Shown here in pieces: positions 21,179 through 28,619 of a DNA stretch of 38,232 nt; the stretch's first letter is position 1, and every line of letters begins with the position of its first letter. Below the pieces are notes generated by a model that did no database searches, had not been told where the DNA came from, and was given only the letters and a program-made list of their open reading frames with translations. The stretch covers positions 1-38,232 of IMG/VR virus record IMGVR_UViG_3300023118_000017; one strand, written 5' to 3'. Made by a program: the position numbers and the translations under genes. Source of the DNA: a virus.

Positions 21179-21407
21179 CCAAAGAAGAACTGAAATTGCG
21201 GCGGGAGAGGTTCGAGCCCTCCTTGGCCGTAATCGCCAGTCGATCCAGGAACTATCTTCCGGCACTGGCATTCCACTATCCACCCTGAATCGCAGACTGC
21301 TCGGAAAAGCTGCATTCACGATCGATGAACTTGACACCATCGCCCGCTATTTTGCGGTCCCCCTCTCCGCGTTGCTGAAAAATGCAGCGCGGGAGGAGGC
21401 GTCATGA
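21171..21407 (+). CDS. Cro-like HTH protein
   Basis: A 78-residue XRE-type protein: VRALLGRNRQSIQELSSGTG (helices 1-2), then IPLSTLNRRLLG (recognition helix) and FTIDELDTIARYF. The GTG is the first coding base after the operator-covered promoter and has no ribosome-binding site, so it is probably leaderless and shut off in the lysogen. It is the first gene of the early operon and divergent from the repressor, the classic Cro position. The stop overlaps the next ATG (ATGA). Confidence 0.8.
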   Translation: MTYQRRTEIAAGEVRALLGRNRQSIQELSSGTGIPLSTLNRRLLGKAAFTIDELDTIARYFAVPLSALLKNAAREEAS

Positions 21408-21628
21408 CCGGCCCCGTGCTGCGGATTGAGTTCCCGCCGGCGCTGATGACAAGAGAACTCGCCGCCTACTACATCTCCGGGTCGCTGCGTGACCTCGACC
21501 GCCTACGCGAGTCGAAGGACATCACCCCCGTGGGCGACGGCAGAAGAGTGATGTACCGGAAGTCCGAACTGGACACCTACATCGAACAGATCCGCGAACG
21601 TGACGCCTCGAGAGGTCAGAGCGCATGA
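21404..21628 (+). CDS. Excisionase-like (MerR-type HTH) protein
   Basis: A 74-residue protein with LMTRELAAYYISGSLRDLDR as the first helix-turn-helix part, followed by ITPVGDGRRVMYRKSELDTY, the wing and last helix. This is the usual pattern of small excision factors and DNA-binding helix-turn-helix-17 proteins that choose a strand in site recombination. It overlaps its neighbours by ATGA on both sides. Role in excision is likely but could equally be transcriptional. Confidence 0.75.
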   Translation: MTGPVLRIEFPPALMTRELAAYYISGSLRDLDRLRESKDITPVGDGRRVMYRKSELDTYIEQIRERDASRGQSA

Positions 21629-22257
21629 TCGCCCTCGCTATTACGTCGGATGAGGCCCAGCGACTGACTCAGCGCATCCGCCTTGTTGCTCAGACATTGA
21701 GCGAGAACATCGACAAGCTCAAGCTGCTGGTGGCTGAGGCTCGCGAGTCGAACGCTTATGCCGCTCTCGGCTACCCGTCTTGGACCGCATATCTGGCGGA
21801 TGTCCTCGGGGAAACGCCGCTCCGTCTTGAGCGCGAGGTGCGCCAAGAACTTGTTGCTGAACTCTCAGCCCAGGGGATGTCCACCCGCGCTATCGCGCCG
21901 ATCGTGGGCGCAAGCCAGCGCACGGTGGCGGGTGACGTGAGCAAGATTGCTCACCTCGCAGATGATGGCGACTTGCCCGCTTATGACGCAGAAACCGGCG
22001 AGGTCATCGAGGCGGAGCTTGTCGATCCTGAGCCCGTCCGCCCTGTTGTCGGGCTGGACGGCAAGCAGTACACGGCGACTCCGCAGCGTCAGATAGCGAA
22101 GCCCAGCACGGAGCTGAGCATCCTCAACGACGTGCGCCTGTACCTCCGCAATCTGGCAACTTCCCCTTCGATCATCCGACTTTCCACAGTCGGCAAGCAG
22201 CACATCATCAACGCCCTGCAGGAAACCATCACTCAACTAGAAGGAAGCACGAAATGA
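21625..22257 (+). CDS. Helix-turn-helix DNA-binding protein
   Basis: A 210-residue protein. An N-terminal coiled helix region (TQRIRLVAQTLSENIDKLKL) and NAYAALGYPSWTAYLADVLG precede a clear HTH at about 88-110 (GMSTRAIAPIVGASQRTVAGD). The C-terminal part is helical. Similar proteins with YxALGYxSWxxY segments are common in actinophage early operons and in plasmids, where they act as ParB/KorB-like or regulatory DNA-binders. The exact role here is unknown; it could assist replication or plasmid-like maintenance. Confidence 0.75.
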   Translation: MIALAITSDEAQRLTQRIRLVAQTLSENIDKLKLLVAEARESNAYAALGYPSWTAYLADVLGETPLRLEREVRQELVAELSAQGMSTRAIAPIVGASQRTVAGDVSKIAHLADDGDLPAYDAETGEVIEAELVDPEPVRPVVGLDGKQYTATPQRQIAKPSTELSILNDVRLYLRNLATSPSIIRLSTVGKQHIINALQETITQLEGSTK

Positions 22258-22838
22258 CCATCCCGCAGCTAACTGGCATCATCAAGTTCAAAGTAGAGGG
22301 GCAGTCGGCTCTGCCGAAGTGGATGCAGACGGCATTGGCTGACGCTCTCGATAAGGCTGACGCCCCGCCCGAGTCCCTCAGATTCCAGTGCCGCATCGCG
22401 ACGGACGCGCAGAAGAACTTGGCCCTAGTCAAGCTCGCGTCGGGGGAGACGCTCACTCTCCACCCGATTGCCCGCCCGCAGTTCGGCAAAGACAACAAGG
22501 GCCATGCATACCTCACCGCGACGATGACCTACTCCGGTGATGGCGAGAACTACACGCTTCGGTGGATCGGTGACGCTGTCCCGTCGAAGATGCAGGAAGT
22601 TGCCGTAAAGCACGACAAGGGACTGGCGGTGTCGCCCACAACGATTGCGCTGGATCTTTCCGCGGCCCAGGTCGCGCCCGCATGGAAGGTGCAAAACAAG
22701 CCGGGACCGTCCGCCCTTGTCCGCGACCACAAGGCGGAGCGTGCACGCAAGAAGGAGATCGAGGCTGCTGGCGCTGTGCGCAAGCGCGGCCCCCGCAGTT
22801 GCGCCCGTCTGACTGACGCCGACCTGCTTTCCGCCTAA
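22254..22838 (+). CDS. Conserved-type early protein, unknown function
   Basis: A 194-residue protein overlapping the previous stop by ATGA. The first 135 residues are alpha/beta (GIIKFKVEGQSALPKWMQTA, then NYTLRWIGDAVPSKMQEV). The last 60 are highly basic (DHKAERARKKEIEAAGAVRK), suggesting nucleic-acid contact. Its place right after a DNA-binding gene supports a role in DNA metabolism. I recognise no family. It is followed by 196 bp without a confident gene; a 6-bp CCTCCC/GGGAGG hairpin with GTTG loop stands at 22976-22991. Confidence 0.65.
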   Translation: MTIPQLTGIIKFKVEGQSALPKWMQTALADALDKADAPPESLRFQCRIATDAQKNLALVKLASGETLTLHPIARPQFGKDNKGHAYLTATMTYSGDGENYTLRWIGDAVPSKMQEVAVKHDKGLAVSPTTIALDLSAAQVAPAWKVQNKPGPSALVRDHKAERARKKEIEAAGAVRKRGPRSCARLTDADLLSA

Positions 22839-23034
22839 CCAATTCCAACCCTGTTCGTTCTCTGACTCGCCCGAAGTTTCGGAGCACGACACCTCGAGCC
22901 TTCGTTGGCTCAGCTTTGCCATGCCCTCGAAAGCGTGGTGGAGCACAACTACATAGATGCAGTGACCCGAGGAGGCCTCCCGTTGGGGAGGACAGATAGG
23001 GCAACCACTGGTTGAAGGCACCTGAATAGGCCCG

Positions 23035-23253
23035 ATGACCACTGCATCACATATAAGCGGCACCCGGTATGTCCCGGTGATGCCGATGAACCAAATGGGG
23101 CCTGTCGCTTTCATCGGCGGCAGGTTCACTCACGGGTCTGGTGTCTGCCAGCCCGCACATGTGATCGATAGGGCGATGGGGCGGCCGATTCATCAAGGCA
23201 TGTCCGTAGCGCCACCTTGGGCCGTGCGCCTCGCCGCGAAAAACAAGCGATGA
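23035..23253 (+). CDS. Hypothetical protein, 72 residues
   Basis: A small protein beginning TTASHISGTRYVPVMPMNQM, rich in Gly, Pro and Met, with a basic end. The RBS is weak (AGG five bases upstream, GAAGG farther away). Its stop forms an ATGA overlap with the next gene, which supports real translation. It has no recognisable motif. It starts a run of tiny coupled genes that continues for about 1.8 kb. Confidence 0.5.
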   Translation: MTTASHISGTRYVPVMPMNQMGPVAFIGGRFTHGSGVCQPAHVIDRAMGRPIHQGMSVAPPWAVRLAAKNKR

Positions 23254-23387
23254 CCACAACCCGCACGATCCCGTCTCCCGGCACCATCACCGATTTCCTT
23301 ACCCGTATTCGTGCGGCAGGGATACAAGAACCCGATGACGACGACCGCAGAAAACAACGACTTGAAGAAACGGAAGACGAACTATGA
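23250..23387 (+). CDS. Small charged protein, 45 residues
   Basis: An ATGA overlap at both ends ties it to its neighbours. TTTRTIPSPGTITDFLTRIR precedes an acidic-basic helix (PDDDDRRKQRLEETEDEL). Small proteins with a Pro start and a charged helix are frequent in actinophage early operons. No function is known to me. Confidence 0.55.
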   Translation: MTTTRTIPSPGTITDFLTRIRAAGIQEPDDDDRRKQRLEETEDEL

Positions 23388-23728
23388 GCGCACTAGAAGA
23401 AATTGAAGCAGCGATCAAAAAGCTGACGAAGATGCGAACGCGCAAGTTCGAGGGGAACTTCTATCCCCACGGAGGTGCTCGCTTTGCCACCAGCTTCGGC
23501 GACGGGAAGCGGGAACTGCTGGCCGACACCTTCGACGCTGAGGCGACAGAGATGTTTGTCACTCTCCACGCAACCATCGACGCACAGTTGGCAATCCTCA
23601 CGCACGCTCACGAGCATTTCCCGCACTTCATCTTGCGAGGCGCAGAGGAAGAGGAATGGCTTGGCAAGCGGCCCAGTGTCCGTGATGCGTTTACTCTCGC
23701 AACCGCTATCAATGGCACCGCATCATGA
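23384..23728 (+). CDS. Hypothetical early protein, 114 residues
   Basis: It begins SALEEIEAAIKKLTKMRTRK, a basic helix, then FYPHGGARFATSFGDGK, DAEATEMFVTLHATIDAQLA and a His-rich segment (LTHAHEHFPHFI). The final GKRPSVRDAFTLATAING is helical. ATGA overlaps both sides. Fold unknown; perhaps a small regulator. Confidence 0.65.
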   Translation: MSALEEIEAAIKKLTKMRTRKFEGNFYPHGGARFATSFGDGKRELLADTFDAEATEMFVTLHATIDAQLAILTHAHEHFPHFILRGAEEEEWLGKRPSVRDAFTLATAINGTAS

Positions 23729-23958
23729 CCACGGTCCCGCGTGACCGTGTTGCCGGGATCATCGCCCAACATGAAGCCGACGAAGCACGACTCAGAGCAC
23801 GGCTTCGGGCTGTATGGCCGTGGATCAAAGACGCCGCATTCATCCTCGGGTGTGTTGCATTCGTTGTCATCGCCGCCTGGTGGATCGAAGGAAAAAATAT
23901 GGGATCACCGACCAAAGCCAGGGCCGATGTATTGGGAATGGCGCTGTCTCGTGTGTAG
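23725..23958 (+). CDS. Single-TM protein, 77 residues
   Basis: A charged N-terminal helix (IIAQHEADEARLRARLRAVW) is followed by one transmembrane segment (about 34-53, DAAFILGCVAFVVIAAWWI) and a short tail. The frame overlaps by ATGA at its start and ends inside the next gene in another frame. It may be an early membrane regulator. Confidence 0.6.
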   Translation: MTTVPRDRVAGIIAQHEADEARLRARLRAVWPWIKDAAFILGCVAFVVIAAWWIEGKNMGSPTKARADVLGMALSRV

Positions 23959-24025
23959 CGAACCTGTCAACGATCACGCCACGACATTCGATCAGCTCAA
24001 ACGATGGCTGCTGCGGTTCCGATGA
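23927..24025 (+). CDS. Micro-ORF with CxxC, 32 residues
   Basis: ATG 23927 lies inside the end of the previous gene, in the +1 frame, with AGGG three bases upstream. YWEWRCLVCSEPVNDHATTF then DQLKRWLLRFR has a CxxC knuckle, a His and a Trp-rich basic helix. The stop overlaps the next ATG. The reading frame stays protein-like for about 12 codons before the ATG, so the true start may be farther upstream at a non-standard codon. Confidence 0.5.
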   Translation: MYWEWRCLVCSEPVNDHATTFDQLKRWLLRFR

Positions 24026-24120
24026 CCCGTTCCCAACGCCTCCTAATCCTCGCGGGCTTCCTATTCGCCCTCACCATCATCACGGTCTGCTGCCTCTGGG
24101 TACGGACCGTTAGTTATTGA
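24022..24120 (+). CDS. Single-TM micro-protein, 32 residues
   Basis: TRSQRLLILAGFLFALTIIT forms most of one transmembrane helix with a basic cytoplasmic start, followed by CCLWVRTVSY. ATGA overlap with the previous gene. Tiny one-TM proteins recur in phage early operons and can act on host membrane enzymes; that is only an analogy. Confidence 0.5.
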   Translation: MTRSQRLLILAGFLFALTIITVCCLWVRTVSY

Positions 24121-24131
24121 AAGGGGCAATT

Positions 24132-24512
24132 GTGTCCATCCCCGCCAAAAGCAGGAAGACAGACCTGCTCAAACTGCCGGACGCCAAATGGGGCGTCGAA
24201 GCCTGGTACGACTTTCTGCTCATCGTGCCCACCCGCAAAATGCACGACTCCGGATACGCCCACATCGCGATAATCGGCGGAAAGTACGACTCCGAGAACG
24301 GCGACCAGGCCGTCGAAATAATCGCCAGCCCGGACGACCTCCAATGGCCTACGGAAACTGCGATCAGCTCACGGATGCCCGAATACGGCGCGTTGCGCAC
24401 TGACGCCTACTGGCCCTCTGGGGTAATTCGCCTCTGGTCTGGCGAGTATCTATTCGGCGTCGACCACCCCACATCATCGACCGCGATCAAGATCCGTCGG
24501 TACGCGAAATGA
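24132..24512 (+). CDS. Hypothetical protein, 126 residues
   Basis: The GTG at 24132 is preferred over the TTG at 24117, because AAGGGG lies six bases before it. The protein has a basic start (SIPAKSRKTDLLKLP), then alternating strands (WYDFLLIVPTRKMHDSGYAH and AIIGGKYDSENGDQAVEI), with a Trp/Tyr-rich end. The fold appears alpha/beta. I recognise no family. It ends in an ATGA overlap. Confidence 0.65.
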   Translation: MSIPAKSRKTDLLKLPDAKWGVEAWYDFLLIVPTRKMHDSGYAHIAIIGGKYDSENGDQAVEIIASPDDLQWPTETAISSRMPEYGALRTDAYWPSGVIRLWSGEYLFGVDHPTSSTAIKIRRYAK

Positions 24513-24868
24513 CCGTCAGCGGACTAAACGCCCGACTCAACACATGGATCGACCTTGCGTTCACACACGCCCGCAACCGGCTGCTATACGGCGTCGACTC
24601 GCCCAACGGAGGACAAGGCCCGTTCCTCTACCCAATCAACCACCCACATTTTCACAACCGAAAGCCGCGAACAATGTCCAAACTTGACCACGCAAGACTG
24701 TGCCTCCAAGCCGCAGAACACCTCGCCACAGTGCCCGACAGCAGCACGGTCAGAGCACAAGTCGCAGTCCTCAACGAATGGTTGCAGCGGGACCAACCAG
24801 CCACCCTCGAAGCATCCGTTATTGGGTTAGCGGTCGCAATCCTGCACGACGCCGGAGTTTTGGCATGA
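24509..24868 (+). CDS. Hypothetical helical protein, 119 residues
   Basis: The ATG overlaps the previous stop and the last codon overlaps the exonuclease start. The first half is basic and aromatic (LNTWIDLAFTHARNRLLYGV), the second half helical (MSKLDHARLCLQAAEHLATV, then RAQVAVLNEWLQRDQPA). An internal Met at residue 56 could start a shorter product. It may partner the nuclease that follows. Confidence 0.6.
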   Translation: MTVSGLNARLNTWIDLAFTHARNRLLYGVDSPNGGQGPFLYPINHPHFHNRKPRTMSKLDHARLCLQAAEHLATVPDSSTVRAQVAVLNEWLQRDQPATLEASVIGLAVAILHDAGVLA

Positions 24869-25689
24869 GTGGACGAACTCCTGGCATCTACCCCGGCATC
24901 CCGAGCGCCGAGTACCACCGTGACCCCGCGCTCGGTTCAACATCGCTCAAGACACTCGCCCTCAAAACGCCGGCCCACTACCAGCACGACAAGACGCACC
25001 CGAAGTTCTCAGACGCATTCACGCTCGGCACCGCGGCACACTCCCTGATCCTCGAGGGCGATAGTTCAAACATCGTCATCGTCGATGCCGACAACTGGAT
25101 GACCAAAGCCGCCAAGGAAGCCAAGGCCGAAGCGTTGGGAGCGGGCAAGCAGCCGTTGTTGGCTCACGAGATGCGCGGCGTCGAAGCGATGCGAGATGCA
25201 GTAATGGCGCACCCCGTGGCCCGTGAAGCGTTCACCCTTCACGCCGCCGAACATTCCGTCTTCTGGGACGAAGACGGACTGCCCCTCAAGTGCAGACCAG
25301 ACGCATGGAAGCCCGGAGTCATCGCAGACCTGAAAACAACAGTCGACGCCAACCCATACGAGTTCGGCAAGACCGCATACAACTACGGCTACTTCATGAG
25401 CGCCGCCCACTACATCGACGGCATCAAAGCAGCCACCGGAGAAGACGTGAAGTTCATCTTCGTCAACGTCGAAAAGACAGCTCCGTACCTGGTGAGCGTC
25501 GTCGAACTGGACGACCTTTCGTTGGACTACGGGCGGCAAATGCTCGAACGCGCCAAACGCATCTACCGGGAATGTGACGCATCCGGCATCTGGCCTGGCT
25601 ATCCCGCCGTGGAACCGGTCGGGCTGCCCCTGTACGCGAGCTACCAGATGGACGACCTCCTAGGCGTCCCCAGAGAAATTGAGGTCTAA
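24865..25689 (+). CDS. RecE/Cas4-like PD-(D/E)xK exonuclease
   Basis: A 274-residue protein, ATGA-coupled to the gene before. IPSAEYHRDPALGSTSLKTL and FTLGTAAHSLILEGD are the entry motifs of the RecE (exonuclease VIII) type. Residues around LKCRPDAW (D of the PD motif), then VIADLKTTVDANP (the ExK-equivalent, here D-L-K), followed by NYGYFMSAAHYIDG (QxxxY-like) complete the active site. It would chew duplex ends 5'-3' for phage recombination, with the next gene as its likely partner. Typical length for the family. Confidence 0.9.
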   Translation: MSGRTPGIYPGIPSAEYHRDPALGSTSLKTLALKTPAHYQHDKTHPKFSDAFTLGTAAHSLILEGDSSNIVIVDADNWMTKAAKEAKAEALGAGKQPLLAHEMRGVEAMRDAVMAHPVAREAFTLHAAEHSVFWDEDGLPLKCRPDAWKPGVIADLKTTVDANPYEFGKTAYNYGYFMSAAHYIDGIKAATGEDVKFIFVNVEKTAPYLVSVVELDDLSLDYGRQMLERAKRIYRECDASGIWPGYPAVEPVGLPLYASYQMDDLLGVPREIEV

Positions 25690-25691
25690 CT

Positions 25692-26261
25692 ATGGACATA
25701 TCAGCAAGCACGGCCCCTCGAACTGATCAGCAAAACTTTGACAATTATCTTGCTGGTCCGAAGACACTGACCATCAGCGAGGTGAAGGCTGGCAGCGCCG
25801 AACAGCCGATCGAGATCCACCTTGTGGAGTTCCCCGGCCAGCCATACAAGCCGAGCAAATCGATGCGGCGTGTTTTGGTGTCTGCGTGGGGCGCTGAAGC
25901 GTCCGTTTACGCCGGCAGGAGATTGACGATCTATGGCGACCCGACTGTCAAGTTCGGGGCCGCTGTCGTTGGTGGCCTGAAGATAAGCCACCTTTCACAC
26001 CTCGATAAGCCGGTGAACGTTTCGCTGACGGTGACTCGTGGCAAGCGTGAGCTATTCACCGTCCAGCCGCTACCAGACGCCGCACCATCCGCCGCCCCGT
26101 ATATCGACCCGGATGTGATCACCGCATGGGTGACCAAATTTGATGAAGCCACCACCCTCGAAGAACTGCAAGGGGTCTGGGGAGAAGCGAAAACGGCCGG
26201 CGTTGTCACCAATGCCGACGTTGTTGCTGCGAAAGACCGGAAGAAAGAAGAACTGGCATGA
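25692..26261 (+). CDS. Recombination-associated protein, possible strand-annealing or ssDNA-binding partner
   Basis: A 189-residue protein starting two bases after the exonuclease stop. GPKTLTISEVKAGSAEQPIE, SKSMRRVLVSAWGAEASVYA and GRRLTIYGDPTVKFGAAVVG give an OB-like all-beta core, followed by a helical end (DVITAWVTKFDEATTLEELQ) like that found after RecT-type proteins. Gene order (exonuclease, then this) mirrors RecE-RecT pairs. I cannot confirm RecT homology from sequence alone, so the role is inferred from context. Confidence 0.6.
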   Translation: MDISASTAPRTDQQNFDNYLAGPKTLTISEVKAGSAEQPIEIHLVEFPGQPYKPSKSMRRVLVSAWGAEASVYAGRRLTIYGDPTVKFGAAVVGGLKISHLSHLDKPVNVSLTVTRGKRELFTVQPLPDAAPSAAPYIDPDVITAWVTKFDEATTLEELQGVWGEAKTAGVVTNADVVAAKDRKKEELA

Positions 26262-26488
26262 ACATCAACTTCCAAGAGATCGCAACCACCGCAACCAAGT
26301 CCGGCGTCTGCCCCATCTGTGGCAAGCGTGTGGTTCGTCGTCAACGTTTCTGGCAGACCGATAACCCGTGGAACCGGAATGATGACGGCACCGTGAAGAC
26401 GCGGGACGAGATCTACGCCGATGTCAAGGCAGAGGCTGATGCCTGGGTGCCGGATTTTACGCATGCTAAGTGCGCGGTGCTCTCGTGA
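26258..26488 (+). CDS. Small zinc-finger protein
   Basis: A 76-residue protein with CPICGKRV (residues 18-25) and HAKC near the C-terminus, a split Cys4/HC-type finger, around a basic middle (RRQRFWQTDNPWNRNDDG). ATGA overlaps at its start and a GTGA overlap with RusA at its end. Such proteins often bind DNA or partner recombination enzymes. Confidence 0.65.
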   Translation: MNINFQEIATTATKSGVCPICGKRVVRRQRFWQTDNPWNRNDDGTVKTRDEIYADVKAEADAWVPDFTHAKCAVLS

Positions 26489-26988
26489 ATATAGATGGTG
26501 CAGAGATGGCGTACCACATCGAACCCGTCCCGTTCAGCACCACATTCCGGTTCGACTGGGTGAAAGCGCCACTGTCGATGAACATGCGACTGCACCGGAT
26601 GGCTGAAGCGAAAATCGTTCGCGAACTTCGCAGCATGATGCACGCCAAAGCCCGCATCATCCCCGAGCTCGGGCGATGTGAAGTGCGCCTCATCTGGTAC
26701 GTCACCACCAACCATCGCAGGGACGAAGAGAACATTATCCCCGTCCTCAAGGCGCTCTGTGACGGGCTGGTGGATGCCGAAGTGGTGGAAGACGACACCC
26801 CCCGATTCATGCACAAACTCATGCCCGAAATCGTCAAAATCAACGCCCGCGACGACACCGCCCACTTCGAGTTCACCATCACCGAAATCGCTGCCGTTGT
26901 CGACACCGTGCCGAAAGATATCGCACTCAAAGCCGCAGCCCGTGTCACACAGAAGAACGCCGAATTGTTGCGCAGATTAGAGGACTAA
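26485..26988 (+). CDS. RusA-like Holliday junction resolvase
   Basis: A 167-residue protein from GTG 26485, which overlaps the previous stop. The catalytic block is NHRRDEENIIPVLKALCDGL with D80, K89 and D93, then VVEDD (D103, D104), matching the RusA pattern (PDxDNxxKxxxDxL, then DD). RusA dimers cut four-way junctions and are common in phages with RecE/RecT-type recombination. The middle helix (KIVRELRSMMHAKA) is normal for the fold. Confidence 0.9.
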   Translation: MNIDGAEMAYHIEPVPFSTTFRFDWVKAPLSMNMRLHRMAEAKIVRELRSMMHAKARIIPELGRCEVRLIWYVTTNHRRDEENIIPVLKALCDGLVDAEVVEDDTPRFMHKLMPEIVKINARDDTAHFEFTITEIAAVVDTVPKDIALKAAARVTQKNAELLRRLED

Positions 26989-26991
26989 CCC

Positions 26992-27426
26992 ATGACTGAC
27001 AAACCTCTCGAGCAGCAGTTAGAGGAAGCACAGCACCGGCTTGAGGCTGCACGCATCCAAGCACGCAACCTGTCCGCCAAAAACACGGCAGCACACGGCG
27101 GCAACGACCCCGGCATCCTGTCCGGTATCCGCCGCAAGAAGAACGCCAAAGCAGACGCAAAACGGTTCGCAGCATACGACCGGGAAGCCGCAGCATGGGC
27201 CGCAATACCAGCGCTCGAACTCGCGGTGATGTTGATCGAGAACCGGATAGCTGAACGTGACCGGGTGCGTTTCCACCGTGACGACATCGTGGGGGCACTG
27301 TTCATCCTCACCAAATGGGGGTGGAAGAAAGTCCGCACCGTCAACAAAGTCACCGTCTCCGTCGACTCCGGGTACTCGTGGGCCGACAAGGTTGCGTTCG
27401 ACCAAGTACTGCAGGTGAAACGGTGA
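26992..27426 (+). CDS. Hypothetical coiled-coil protein, 144 residues
   Basis: It begins TDKPLEQQLEEAQHRLEAAR, a coiled-coil helix, then a basic stretch (GIRRKKNAKADAKRFAAYD), another helix and a C-terminal alpha/beta segment (FHRDDIVGALFILTKWGWKK). The gene lies between RusA and the methyltransferase and overlaps the latter by GTGA. No family recognised. Confidence 0.65.
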   Translation: MTDKPLEQQLEEAQHRLEAARIQARNLSAKNTAAHGGNDPGILSGIRRKKNAKADAKRFAAYDREAAAWAAIPALELAVMLIENRIAERDRVRFHRDDIVGALFILTKWGWKKVRTVNKVTVSVDSGYSWADKVAFDQVLQVKR

Positions 27427-28175
27427 CCAAGCCGCGGATCCTTGACGCCTTCTGCTGTGCGGGTGGTGCAGGTGTCGGATACCAGCGAGCCGGGTTTGAG
27501 GTGTTCGGTGTCGACATCGACCCGCAGCCGCACTATCCGTTCGCCTTCCATCGCGGCGATGCTCTCGATGTTCTCCGCCGTCTGATCGCGGGGGAAGCGA
27601 TCGAGTTCATCCACCCCGATGGGCGATCTGAATGGCTGTCGCTCAGTGACTTTGTTGCAGCACACGGGTCGCCACCCTGCCAGTTGTTCTCCACGACGAA
27701 GCATGCGCACGGCAACGCTGGAAAGCATCCAGATCTGCTCGAGCCAACCAGGCAAGCGCTCCGCGAAACCGGACTGCCGTACGTAATCGAGAACGTCGAA
27801 GGTGCACCACTCATCAACCCGATGACGTTGTGCGGGTCAGAGTTTGGACTGCGAGCTCCAGACGTTGACGGGGTTCCACTCGCGCTCAGAAGACACCGAC
27901 TCTTCGAATCGAACATCTGGCTCATGGGTGCCGGTGGCTGCTACCACGACAGCACACAAGTCGCCGGTTCTTACACGGCCGGCCGACATCGCACGCCCGA
28001 GCATCGCGACAACCCCGAACGGCGCGGCGGATACACCCCCGCATTGAAGGTGCGCGCTGCACTCCTAGGAATCGACTGGCGCATGAACGAACACGAACTC
28101 GCACAAGCCATACCCCCGGCCTATACCGAGTTCATCGGATTGCAGCTGCTAGATCAATTGGAGGCCGCAGCATGA
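27423..28175 (+). CDS. C5-cytosine DNA methyltransferase (orphan)
   Basis: A 250-residue protein from GTG 27423. Motif I DAFCCAGGAGVGY (8-20) binds AdoMet, motif IV GSPPCQLFS carries the nucleophile C86, motif VI is ENVEGAP (E123), motif VIII RRHRLFES (R156-R159), and the end (GIDWRMNEHELAQAIPPAYT) holds motifs IX-X. The target-recognition region is short, as in compact phage enzymes. No restriction gene is adjacent, so it probably protects phage DNA from a host enzyme or marks it for regulation. Insertion of a segment between motifs I and IV (AGEAIEFIHPDGRSEWLSLS) is slightly unusual. Confidence 0.9.
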   Translation: MTKPRILDAFCCAGGAGVGYQRAGFEVFGVDIDPQPHYPFAFHRGDALDVLRRLIAGEAIEFIHPDGRSEWLSLSDFVAAHGSPPCQLFSTTKHAHGNAGKHPDLLEPTRQALRETGLPYVIENVEGAPLINPMTLCGSEFGLRAPDVDGVPLALRRHRLFESNIWLMGAGGCYHDSTQVAGSYTAGRHRTPEHRDNPERRGGYTPALKVRAALLGIDWRMNEHELAQAIPPAYTEFIGLQLLDQLEAAA

Positions 28176-28366
28176 CCGATATCCAGCCGGCGCGCCCGGC
28201 GTATCACTTCTTCCTGGCGACGTCCGATGGGCGTCTTTCCTATTTCCGGTACCCGACGTTCCGGGAAGCGCACAAGGCAGCGAAACGGAACAACAACCGG
28301 CCCGTCTACTACACCGACGAAGAAGCACGCATCCATGTCTGCGAATGGATTGGAGAACTCGGATGA
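28172..28366 (+). CDS. Hypothetical protein, 64 residues
   Basis: Begins TDIQPARPAYHFFLATSDGR and has aromatic strands (LSYFRYPTFREAHKAAKRNN, then RPVYYTDEEARIHV), suggesting a small beta-alpha-beta fold with a basic helix. ATGA overlaps both sides. No known role. Confidence 0.6.
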   Translation: MTDIQPARPAYHFFLATSDGRLSYFRYPTFREAHKAAKRNNNRPVYYTDEEARIHVCEWIGELG

Positions 28367-28410
28367 CACCCAAACAACGACGACAAATCAGAAAGGACGG
28401 AGCCGCATGA
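28363..28410 (+). CDS. Possible 15-residue peptide between two coupled genes
   Basis: ATGA overlaps occur at both ends, so a ribosome could pass from the previous stop into this frame and then into the next gene. The peptide is TPKQRRQIRKDGAA after Met. AGAAAGGA in its middle is the RBS of the following gene. It may only be the spacer needed for coupling. Confidence 0.35.
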   Translation: MTPKQRRQIRKDGAA

Positions 28411-28619
28411 GTACCAGCACACTCATCAGACCGAGCACGACTGATACCGGCAACGTCGAACTCGATCACGCATATTGCTGCCGTAGATCCGATCGCGCCT
28501 TGTGCGGTGCGGACCTTACAGATGCAACCGACGTGAGCTGGTACGACTCTTTGAATATGTGCGTGGTTTGTGACCTAATCACGGTCTGCCCCGACTGCGG
28601 CGCAAGATTCGAGGACTGA
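28407..28619 (+). CDS. Small zinc-ribbon protein, 70 residues
   Basis: STSTLIRPSTTDTGNVELDH, then CCRRSDRALCG and CVVCDLITVCPDCGARFED. Eight cysteines in four pairs could bind two zinc ions. AAAGGA precedes the ATG. The stop overlaps the initiator gene (TGATG). Probably nucleic-acid binding. It contains GTGACCTA (28569-28576), an exact match to the operator half-site, perhaps by chance. Confidence 0.65.
   Translation: MSTSTLIRPSTTDTGNVELDHAYCCRRSDRALCGADLTDATDVSWYDSLNMCVVCDLITVCPDCGARFED

Noticed and set aside
22425-23129. Minus-strand ORF of 234 codons over the 22839-23034 gap
   Set aside because: Mostly antisense to the coupled early gene 22254-22838, with no promoter or RBS seen.
23899-23906. 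A-rich GGAAAAAATATGG as a frameshift site joining the TM gene to the CxxC micro-ORF
   Set aside because: A -1 slip leads to the wrong frame; the micro-ORF is in +1 and has its own ATG.
28569-28576. GTGACCTA inside the zinc-ribbon gene as a third repressor operator
   Set aside because: Only one half-site is present, with no promoter nearby; an 8-bp match is plausible by chance in 38 kb.
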